37,176 bases of DNA from Armatimonadetes bacterium 55-13 (GTDB lineage: Bacteria > Armatimonadota > Fimbriimonadia > Fimbriimonadales > Fimbriimonadaceae): the NCBI GenBank assembly GCA_001898035.1, contig MKRX01000001.1, positions 11,021 through 48,196 of the forward strand, written 5' to 3'. Below are positions 9,215 to 15,103 of the stretch, one piece after another; the stretch's first letter is position 1, and each line of letters starts with the position of its first letter. The position numbers and the translations under genes were made by a program. The notes under the pieces are model-generated. The model ran no database searches. It worked only from the letters and a program-made list of their open reading frames with translations, and had not been told where the DNA came from.

Positions 9215-9226
9215 ATTGCTTGGTTA

Positions 9227-9270
9227 GCACACGGTAAAGGGGCGTCCAAGGACGCCCCTTTACCGTGTGC
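9227..9270 (+). terminator. Perfect 21-bp stem hairpin, terminator-like without U-tract
   Basis: Arms 9227-9247 and 9250-9270 are perfectly complementary over 21 bases, separated by only AA. The stem holds GGGGCGTCC at its tip. No T-run follows (CTTGCG), so it is not a textbook intrinsic terminator; it may stop transcription, protect the 3' end of the prepilin mRNA, or act on both strands. Confidence 0.6.
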
Positions 9271-9298
9271 CTTGCGCTCTGCGCCATACTAGTCTTTA

Positions 9299-9880
9299 AT
9301 GCTCAGCGCCTCCAACCTCGGCAAGCGTTTCGGTCGCCGTTGGCTGTTCCGTGGGTTGGAATTTGAATTGGAACGTCGAGATCGGCTTGCCGTGATTGGG
9401 CGCAATGGGGCCGGGAAATCGACTCTCCTCAAGGTTCTTGCCGGGCTCATCCCGCCAAGTGAAGGCAAGATCCGCAACACGGGTGACGATCCCCGACGAT
9501 CTATTGGCTATGCCGCCTTAGATATGGCACTCTATCCTGCCTTGACGGTGGGGGAACATCTGGAACTGACGGCGGAACTTCGAGAGTGTGAATCCCGAAC
9601 CGAGGAATTGCTGGAAGAGGTTGGTCTGCTTTACGCGATCCGGCAGCCTACTTCCGAACTCTCGACTGGCATGAGAGCCCGTCTCAAGCTGGCGATTGCC
9701 GTTCAATCCTTGCCGACGGTTCTTCTCTTGGATGAACCGGGGGCGGGTTTGGATGAAGCGGGGCGGCAAGTGGTCGAAAGGTTGATCGAACAACAGTCTA
9801 TGAGAGGCGCCGTGGTGATTGCCACGAACGACCCCCTTGAGCGAAGATTCGCCACCCACGAGATGGAGATTTTAGGATGA
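9299..9880 (+). CDS. ccmA: Heme exporter ATP-binding protein CcmA-like
   Basis: 193-residue ABC ATPase of the short CcmA type. Walker A is GRNGAGKST, the signature is LSTGMRARLKLA and Walker B is TVLLLDEPG. With CcmB it drives the CcmC/CcmD complex that loads or releases heme for cytochrome c maturation system I at the inner membrane. Its stop overlaps the ccmB start (ATGA). Oddities: the switch region reads VVIATNDPLE, with Asn where ABC proteins have a His, and no clear Q-loop Gln is seen in IGYAALDMALYPALTV. These changes may lower hydrolysis or mark a lineage-specific variant. No SD precedes the ATG; TACTAG lies 6 bases upstream, suggesting a leaderless start. CcmA is favoured over a generic ABC protein by the cluster. 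Confidence 0.85.
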   Translation: MLSASNLGKRFGRRWLFRGLEFELERRDRLAVIGRNGAGKSTLLKVLAGLIPPSEGKIRNTGDDPRRSIGYAALDMALYPALTVGEHLELTAELRECESRTEELLEEVGLLYAIRQPTSELSTGMRARLKLAIAVQSLPTVLLLDEPGAGLDEAGRQVVERLIEQQSMRGAVVIATNDPLERRFATHEMEILG

Positions 9881-10548
9881 ACCGACGGATCCGAGCCATC
9901 TTCCTCAAAGAGGTCCGTAGCGAGATGCGAACGAAAAGTGGGCTGACCACCACTGTCCTCTTCAGCCTCTTCACCGTCGTCACTATCTCCCTCGCCACTT
10001 TCGATCTCCAAATCAGCCCCCAACTCGGCGCTGGACTACTCTGCGTCGCCCTCCTTTTCGCCGCCATCGTTGCCCTCCCTCGTACCCTAATCATTGAGGA
10101 AGAGCAGGGAACGGGCGACCTCCTGCGTCTCGTCGCGAAGTCGGAAGATGTTTTCTGGGGCAAGGTCCTTTACAACCTCGTTCTCATGCTCATTACCGGA
10201 CTTGTTTTGAGTCTGCTTTTCCTTGGCTTCACCCACATTGGCGTGGCCCACCTTTGGCTCTACCTGGTCTGCCTCTTTGGGTCCTGTTGTTCCTTCTCTG
10301 GCGCGGTAACCTTATGCGGAGCATTGGTTGCCCAAGCTTCAAATCGTTCGGCTCTGGTCGGTGTCCTTTCGGTCCCCCTCCTCCTTCCGCTGACGTTCTT
10401 AGCCGTTAGTGGTCTCCGGGTCGCCTTCGATACGAAGTTCGGGTTCAATCAAATGAATGGATTTATCGCCGGGGGTGGACTGGTTTGCTACGGCATCGCC
10501 AGCCTCGCCGGAGGACAATATCTCTTCGCGGCAGTGTGGAAGCGATGA
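9877..10548 (+). CDS. ccmB: Heme exporter permease CcmB-like
   Basis: 223 residues, the normal CcmB length. It starts NRRIRAIFLKEVRSEMRTKS, the cytoplasmic lead typical of CcmB, followed by about six hydrophobic segments (for example LGAGLLCVALLFAAIVALP, LVLMLITGLVLSLLFLGF, LLLPLTFLAVSGLRVAF). It is the membrane part of the CcmAB transporter that releases holo-CcmE from CcmC during cytochrome c maturation. The start overlaps the ccmA stop by four bases and its own stop overlaps the ccmC start the same way, so the three are translationally coupled. Confidence 0.88.
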   Translation: MNRRIRAIFLKEVRSEMRTKSGLTTTVLFSLFTVVTISLATFDLQISPQLGAGLLCVALLFAAIVALPRTLIIEEEQGTGDLLRLVAKSEDVFWGKVLYNLVLMLITGLVLSLLFLGFTHIGVAHLWLYLVCLFGSCCSFSGAVTLCGALVAQASNRSALVGVLSVPLLLPLTFLAVSGLRVAFDTKFGFNQMNGFIAGGGLVCYGIASLAGGQYLFAAVWKR

Positions 10549-11291
10549 CAAACCGATCAACCAGCACGATCCTTAAGGCGGCATTCGCGCTTGCCGTGGG
10601 CGTGGTGACCATCTGGAGCTTTGAGGTCCCAGACGCCGAAGGATTCCAGTTTCCCGCCCTTGCCCGCATCTTCTTCTGGCACTTCCCATGCCCCATGATC
10701 GCCACCACCCTGCTTTTCTTGGGTGCTTGGTTCAGCTACCGCTACATCAAAACCGGCGATCTTAAAGCTGATGTACGAGCCATCGCCAGCATGGAACTCG
10801 GATACCTCTTCTGTATCCTCACCATGCTTACCGGCATCGTCTTCTCCCAAGCCCAATGGGGATCCTGGTGGCAAAACGACCCCCGGCAGACCTCCTTCCT
10901 GATGGTCCTGCTCATCTATGCCGCCTACTTCGCCCTGCGGACTGCCCTCGCCGACGAACATCGCCGCGCCGCTAATAGCGCTATCTACGCCCTTTCCGCG
11001 TTGCTGCCGGTCTTGTTTCTCATCTTCGTCTTCCCACGATTGCCCCAAGTGCAGTCGTTCCACCCCAACACCTCAATCATGGGTGGACAAATCAAGGGAC
11101 CTTACGCCTATGTCGTCACCGCGGTATTGGCCCTCGTCACCGTATTAACTGTCTGGCTTTACCGACTTCGAGTGAAAGTCGGCCTGCTGGAACTTCTCGT
11201 GGAGGATAAAAACGATGGATTGGAAACTGCTGGCGGCCATACCCCCGCTGCTCCTGTGGTGCGGCCTGTTCGCGTATCTCGCGATCGTTGA
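10545..11291 (+). CDS. ccmC: Heme-handling protein CcmC-like
   Basis: 248 residues from ATG 10545, chosen because it overlaps the ccmB stop as ATGA; an in-frame extension to 10485 lies inside ccmB and is rejected. It has about six membrane segments and the tryptophan-rich heme-handling motif WGSWWQNDPRQTS, a variant of the WGxWWxWDxR motif. Candidate heme-ligand His residues flank it: one in FFWHFPCPM and one in SFHPNTSIMGG. CcmC receives heme and transfers it to CcmE. The C-terminal 25 residues are low-complexity, and the last 77 bases overlap the small ccmD-like gene in another frame. No ccmE, ccmF or ccmH is in the window, so the rest of the pathway must be elsewhere. Confidence 0.9.
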   Translation: MTNRSTSTILKAAFALAVGVVTIWSFEVPDAEGFQFPALARIFFWHFPCPMIATTLLFLGAWFSYRYIKTGDLKADVRAIASMELGYLFCILTMLTGIVFSQAQWGSWWQNDPRQTSFLMVLLIYAAYFALRTALADEHRRAANSAIYALSALLPVLFLIFVFPRLPQVQSFHPNTSIMGGQIKGPYAYVVTAVLALVTVLTVWLYRLRVKVGLLELLVEDKNDGLETAGGHTPAAPVVRPVRVSRDR

Positions 11292-11331
11292 CGCCCGTGT
11301 CAAGAAAGCCGAGGAAAAGCTCAACTCCTAA
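11215..11331 (+). CDS. ccmD: CcmD-like small membrane protein
   Basis: A 38-codon frame starts at ATG 11215 with GGAGG nine bases upstream (11201-11205). It encodes one membrane helix (IPPLLLWCGLFAYLAI) preceded by MDWKLLAA and followed by a short basic and charged tail (DARVKKAEEKLNS). This is the size and shape of CcmD, the small protein that stabilises CcmC/CcmAB for holo-CcmE release, and its place directly after ccmC is the usual one. It overlaps the end of ccmC by 77 bases in another frame, which is unusually long. Sequence similarity in CcmD is weak everywhere, so the call depends mainly on topology and position. Confidence 0.75.
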   Translation: MDWKLLAAIPPLLLWCGLFAYLAIVDARVKKAEEKLNS

Positions 11332-11352
11332 CCGGAAGTTGAGCGTCGTCGC

Positions 11353-12105
11353 GTGAGTTCTACCGAGAACCCAACCACCTCGTTTACGGCCGTCGCGCCG
11401 TTCTATGACGAGTTAATGAAGCAAGTCCCCTACCGAATGTGGGTGGGCTATTACTTGCTACTTCTTTCCCACCAAAACGCCCATCCCAAGACCATCTTGG
11501 ACGTTTGCTGTGGCACCGGCACCATGTGCGAAATGCTCACCCAAGAGGGCTACGAGATGGCCGGGGTCGATCTCGCCGCCGAAATGATCCGGATCGCCAA
11601 GAAGAAGGCGAGCCGAAAACGCCTCAATATCCATTACGAATGCGCCGATGCCGCGGAGTTTGAGATGGGAGACACCTACGATGCCGCCTACAGCTTCTTC
11701 GATAGTCTTAACAACATTCTCGACGCCGATCAACTCCAACGCGCCTTCATCCAAGTCGCCAAGCACATCAAACCCGGCGGCTCGTTCATCTTCGACGTCA
11801 ACACCGCCTACGCCTTCGAGACCCAGCTCTTCGACCAAGAAGACCTCAAGCAGCGATCCAAGCTCAAGTACAAGTGGAACGGCGATTGGGACCCCGAAAA
11901 GCGCATCATCACCGTCAATATGAAGTTCTGGCGCAACGGGGAAGAGTTCACCGAGACCCACCGCCAGCGGGCTTATACCGACGAAGAACTAATCGGCATG
12001 CTCGTACAGGCCGGGTTTAAGGATATTCAGCGGTTCCACAGCTACACCCTCAACCCGCCCCGTTTCAAAAGCGATCGCCTGCACTACACCGCGATCAAAG
12101 CCTAG
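11353..12105 (+). CDS. Class I SAM-dependent methyltransferase
   Basis: 250 residues with a GTG start at 11353, 21 bases after ccmD. The Rossmann methyltransferase motifs are clear: motif I ILDVCCGTGTMCEMLT, the acidic end of strand 2 in MAGVDLAAEMIRIA, motif II region YECADAAEFEMGDTYDAA and then FFDSLNNILD. The C-terminal half is beta-rich (KRIITVNMKFWRNGEEF), as in the YjjT/Methyltransf_25 style small-molecule enzymes. The substrate is unknown. It may be co-transcribed with the ccm cluster, but no functional link is evident. Confidence 0.88.
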   Translation: MSSTENPTTSFTAVAPFYDELMKQVPYRMWVGYYLLLLSHQNAHPKTILDVCCGTGTMCEMLTQEGYEMAGVDLAAEMIRIAKKKASRKRLNIHYECADAAEFEMGDTYDAAYSFFDSLNNILDADQLQRAFIQVAKHIKPGGSFIFDVNTAYAFETQLFDQEDLKQRSKLKYKWNGDWDPEKRIITVNMKFWRNGEEFTETHRQRAYTDEELIGMLVQAGFKDIQRFHSYTLNPPRFKSDRLHYTAIKA

Positions 12106-12107
12106 CT

Positions 12108-13277
12108 CTATTTACCATCCTGAAGGAATTTCAAAGCGCGCGCCAGCACCAGATCCTTCCCGCTCTTGTCGTACTCCGGCTTGACCTCGATATTCGGCGA
12201 AACCCCAACCTTCTCCAACTTTTCCCCGTCGGCCGTCACTTCCACGATCGGGATCTCTAGAAACGCCCATTCGTTCAACCGTGAAGGGGTAGTCCCCAAG
12301 ACATGCCCTGCCGTCGTTGTGCCAATCAGAGTGGCCCTGCCCGACTTCTTCAGCATGTAACTGGAAATCTCCTTGGCGCTTCGTGACCCCTCGTTGATCA
12401 AAACCACCAACGGCTTCTTCGTCCCGTAGCCAAACGGAACCTGCTGCGTAAATCCCGTCAAACCATAGCTGACATTCACGTCCGGCATAAAGAACGGCTC
12501 AAAGAAGTTCTCGGGCCGACCGCCAAAGCCGTCCCGCAAATCCAAAATGAACGCGTCGGTATTGCGAAGCTGCCCCATCACCGCCGACTTAAGGGCATTT
12601 CGAAAACTGTCGTTCGCCTGCGTCCAAAGGTGAAAATAACCGATCTTCTTTCCACCCTGCTCAATCACCCGTGTGCTCCTTCGGGAAGCTTGGACGAACA
12701 TATCCAGCGCCTTTTCTGAAGTCACCGTCACCTGCTTGGAGGAAGTCGCCCCATCGCGCTCAATTTCCAAAGTGACCTTCTTGTTCACCTTGTCCTTAAG
12801 CGAACTCACCGGCGAGAACGGCTTGCCATCCACCGTCTTGATCACGTCGCCCTTTCGAATATCCGCGTCCGCCGCTTCTGAACCCTCCAGAACCATCGTA
12901 ACGACAAATCCCTTCGCCGTCTGCTTGAACCACAAGCCAATCTCCGGCATCGCCGCCGCCTTGTCTGGGTTGGCCAGGTTATCCATCATGTAATAGGCTT
13001 GATCTTCGTCGGTCAACAGCGCGAAGTGGGAATCTCCAAATTCGGCGATCATGTCGTTAACCGTCTTGTTGAACTCTCCCTTGGTCTTCGCCGCCGAAGC
13101 CAAAGGTCCATATTTGGCGAAGAGCTTGTCCATCTCGTCTTTGCGGCTTGTCCGAGCATAGAAGCGTTGGCTGATCGAGGTTTCGATTCGAGACCATGCT
13201 TCCTTAAAGTTTAGGTCGGCAGACGGGGCGCCTTGGAACGACACCAGAGCCCAGGCGAGCAAGGGAAGACAGTTCAT
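12108..13277 (-). CDS. Exported S41-family (CTP/Tsp-like) peptidase homologue
   Basis: 389 residues with a short signal peptide (MNCLPLLAWALVSFQGAPSA). Residues 20-100 are a helical N-terminal domain, 110-190 a PDZ domain (IRKGDVIKTVDGKPFSPVSS) and 210-385 the S41 protease fold (FILDLRDGFGGRPENFFEPF, then LVVLINEGSRSAKEISSYML). S41 enzymes use a Ser-Lys dyad. The candidate Ser is Ser300 in GSRSAKEI. At the spacing of the E. coli Tsp dyad (25 residues) this protein has His325 in GTTTAGHVLG where Tsp has Lys. It may therefore be inactive as a CTP, or use a different arrangement as in other S41 subgroups. It ends 2 bases from the methyltransferase stop, converging on it. Confidence 0.85.
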   Translation of the reverse strand: MNCLPLLAWALVSFQGAPSADLNFKEAWSRIETSISQRFYARTSRKDEMDKLFAKYGPLASAAKTKGEFNKTVNDMIAEFGDSHFALLTDEDQAYYMMDNLANPDKAAAMPEIGLWFKQTAKGFVVTMVLEGSEAADADIRKGDVIKTVDGKPFSPVSSLKDKVNKKVTLEIERDGATSSKQVTVTSEKALDMFVQASRRSTRVIEQGGKKIGYFHLWTQANDSFRNALKSAVMGQLRNTDAFILDLRDGFGGRPENFFEPFFMPDVNVSYGLTGFTQQVPFGYGTKKPLVVLINEGSRSAKEISSYMLKKSGRATLIGTTTAGHVLGTTPSRLNEWAFLEIPIVEVTADGEKLEKVGVSPNIEVKPEYDKSGKDLVLARALKFLQDGK

Positions 13278-13340
13278 GTGACCTTTCTACCCTGATGACC
13301 TGCCCCCCAAGTTCCCGATTAAGGTATCATCCCTAAATCT

Positions 13341-13373
13341 CGTGGGAGGCTCTTTGAGCCGCCTGCACCACAG
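13341..13373 (+). promoter_or_regulatory. Ribosomal protein L1 binding site in rplA leader
   Basis: The 33 bases before the rplA start fold as GTGG (13342-13345) paired with CCAC, an asymmetric internal loop, and an inner stem GGCTC/GAGCC closed by TTT. The stretch GTGGGAGGC resembles the L1 site in 23S rRNA (helix 76 region), and L1 is known to repress its own operon through such a mimic. A TATCAT hexamer at 13325-13330 could be the -10, giving a transcript that begins at this structure. Autoregulation by L1 is inferred. Confidence 0.6.
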
Positions 13374-14102
13374 GTGAACAATTTGAGAAAGAACATCCGC
13401 AAGAACCCGCAGTCGCCGCGGTACGTCGAGATTGCCAAGCAAGTCGACCAAGATGCCACCCTGGACATCAACAGCGCGATCGCCCTCGTAAAGAAGACCG
13501 CCACCGCCAAGTTCGTTGAGAGCGTAGACCTCGCGATCCGACTCGGCATCGATCCTCGAAAGAGTGATCAGAACGTTCGCGGCCTCACCAACCTCCCCCA
13601 CGGAACCGGCAAGATCAAGAAGGTCGCCGTCCTTGCGAAGGGAGACCTCGCCGCCGAAGCCGAAAAGGCTGGCGCCGACATCGTCGGTGCGGATGATCTC
13701 ATCGCCAAGATTCAAGCCGGTGAGCGAGACTTCGACGTAATCCTCGCCACGGAAGAGATGGCCCCCCAAATCGGTAAGATCGGTCGAGCCCTCGGTCCCA
13801 AGACGCCCAACAAGCGAAACGGAACCGTCACCAACAACATCGCCACCGCCGTTAAGGAAATCAAAGCCGCGACCCGTGTCGAGTACCGAACCGACAAAGC
13901 CGGCGTCGTTCACATGTCCATCGGAAAGGTCAACTTCACCGATGAGCAGCTTCTGGAGAACTTCAAAGCTGGCTTCGGCGCCGTCCTGAAGGCCAAGCCC
14001 AGCAGCGCAAAGGGCAAGTACGTGGAGTCGCTCACCGTCAGCGCCACCATGGGCCCCGGCATCTCCCTCGATATCAACCTCGCCTCCAAGTTCGCCAGCT
14101 AA
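13374..14102 (+). CDS. rplA: 50S ribosomal protein L1
   Basis: 242 residues with a GTG start at 13374. L1 is the protein of the mobile stalk of the large subunit and aids exit of deacylated tRNA. Family motifs are present: SVDLAIRLGIDPRKSDQNVR, LPHGTGKIKKVAVLAKGD, the GRALGPKTPNKRNGTV signature, and VEYRTDKAGVVHMSIGKVNF near the C-terminus. Length is as expected for L1. It stands alone, with an S41 protease on the other strand upstream and no rplK or rplJ beside it, which is unusual because rplK-rplA are normally adjacent. An L1-binding leader before it and a strong terminator after it make it a self-contained single-gene unit. Confidence 0.97.
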   Translation: MNNLRKNIRKNPQSPRYVEIAKQVDQDATLDINSAIALVKKTATAKFVESVDLAIRLGIDPRKSDQNVRGLTNLPHGTGKIKKVAVLAKGDLAAEAEKAGADIVGADDLIAKIQAGERDFDVILATEEMAPQIGKIGRALGPKTPNKRNGTVTNNIATAVKEIKAATRVEYRTDKAGVVHMSIGKVNFTDEQLLENFKAGFGAVLKAKPSSAKGKYVESLTVSATMGPGISLDINLASKFAS

Positions 14103-14113
14103 GTCGAACGGAG

Positions 14114-14162
14114 GATAAAGAAAGAGGGCGAAAGCAACTAGCTTTCGCCCTCTTTCTTTATC
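14114..14162 (+). terminator. Intrinsic terminator after rplA (bidirectional)
   Basis: Arms 14114-14135 and 14141-14162 form a perfect 22-base stem with loop AACTA; the core is GAGGGCGAAAGC. The outer part of the stem is A-rich on the left and T-rich on the right, so it supplies a U-tract in both directions and separates rplA from the convergent cupin gene. Confidence 0.85.
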
Positions 14163-14208
14163 GAGATTGAGTACGCTCCATCAAGCACCAAAGAAACTCT
14201 CAGAAATC

Positions 14209-14571
14209 TTAAATCCGATCCGGATTCGCGACCGTCAACACGCTCGCCGCATCGCCTGTATTCAGTGTGGAAGCAGGCTCAAAGAGCATCACTTCCACTT
14301 CATCTTCGGCAAATGGCTTATGCTCCACACCCCGAGGCACAATTACAAACTCACCCGCCTCGATCCATTCCGCCCGATCCCGAAAATCCATCCGAAACCG
14401 TCCCCGAACCACATAGAACATCTCGTCTTCCGCCTCATGGGAGTGCCAAACAAAGTCCCCCACAAACTTCACGAGCTTCACATGCTGCCCATTCAACTCC
14501 CCCACAATCTTGGGAGTCCAATGCTCGGCAAACGAGTCCAGCTTCGACCGTAAATTGACCTTATCGCCCAT
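14209..14571 (-). CDS. Single-domain cupin protein
   Basis: 120 residues folding as one cupin beta-barrel. Metal-binding residues are seen in motif 1, WHSHEAEDEMFYVVRG (two His and a Glu) and in motif 2, PRGVEHKPFAEDEVEVMLFE (one His). This is the small mannose-6-phosphate-isomerase-like cupin type; many of these bind a divalent metal and a small ligand. It starts three bases after the VOC gene stop and is surely co-transcribed with it. The pair may act on the same small molecule, but no substrate can be named. Expression probably depends on the operator-like promoter at 14979-15021. Confidence 0.88.
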   Translation of the reverse strand: MGDKVNLRSKLDSFAEHWTPKIVGELNGQHVKLVKFVGDFVWHSHEAEDEMFYVVRGRFRMDFRDRAEWIEAGEFVIVPRGVEHKPFAEDEVEVMLFEPASTLNTGDAASVLTVANPDRI

Positions 14572-14574
14572 GGT

Positions 14575-14964
14575 CTATCCTAAAGGAGCGAACAGGTCCA
14601 CCAAGTTGCCATCGGGATCGACCACCTGCGCGTACCGCTGTCCCCAAAAAGCGTCCCAAGGCGCCTTATGCCCCTCATATCCCGCCCCGGTCAAAACCGA
14701 ATACCGCTCATCCACCGTCGCCGGACTGTCGCAAAGATAGGCTAACCCAATCCGATGCCCCACCGGAGCGACCCACTCAGGATCGATCTGCTTCATCATC
14801 TCCACCGAGTTCCAAGAAAGCCGTATCCCGCCCGGCAGGGTGATTTCGACATAAGGCTCCCCACCAGAAGACTCCGGCACATCCAATCCCAGGGTCTTGT
14901 AGAACTTCAAAGAAGCATCCACATCCTCCGCCACGATCCCAATCATGTCCAACTTCACACTCAT
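14575..14964 (-). CDS. VOC (glyoxalase/bleomycin resistance) protein
   Basis: 129 residues from ATG 14964, which has GGAG six bases upstream; an in-frame ATG at 14988 falls inside the promoter and is rejected. The fold is the paired beta-alpha-beta-beta-beta VOC module: LDMIGIVAEDVDASLKFYKT begins the first half and QRYAQVVDPDGNLVDLFAPL closes the second. VOC proteins bind metal or small ligands and include glyoxalases, dioxygenases and antibiotic-binding proteins. Sequence does not separate these. It is first of a two-gene operon with the cupin. Confidence 0.88.
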   Translation of the reverse strand: MSVKLDMIGIVAEDVDASLKFYKTLGLDVPESSGGEPYVEITLPGGIRLSWNSVEMMKQIDPEWVAPVGHRIGLAYLCDSPATVDERYSVLTGAGYEGHKAPWDAFWGQRYAQVVDPDGNLVDLFAPLG

Positions 14965-14978
14965 TGCTCGCTCCAAAA

Positions 14979-15021
14979 AGTAGATCAATGTCTACTATAT
15001 CACGCCCGCCCGCAATTACAA
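14979..15021 (-). promoter_or_regulatory. Promoter with inverted-repeat operator before VOC-cupin operon
   Basis: On the minus strand TTGTAA (15021-15016), a 16-base spacer and TATAGT (14999-14994) form a plausible promoter. An inverted repeat AGTAGA-N6-TCTACT at 14979-14996 overlaps the -10 and start region, the place for a repressor. It recalls BlaI/MecI-type GTAGAC half-sites, but no matching regulator is in the window. Confidence 0.55.
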
Positions 15022-15103
15022 TACATTTTCGCCACGCCCAACGCCCTTCCGAAGGGAGCCTAACACCTCGCGCGAAGCGCCCTAAAACCTATCACAATGA
15101 TCT

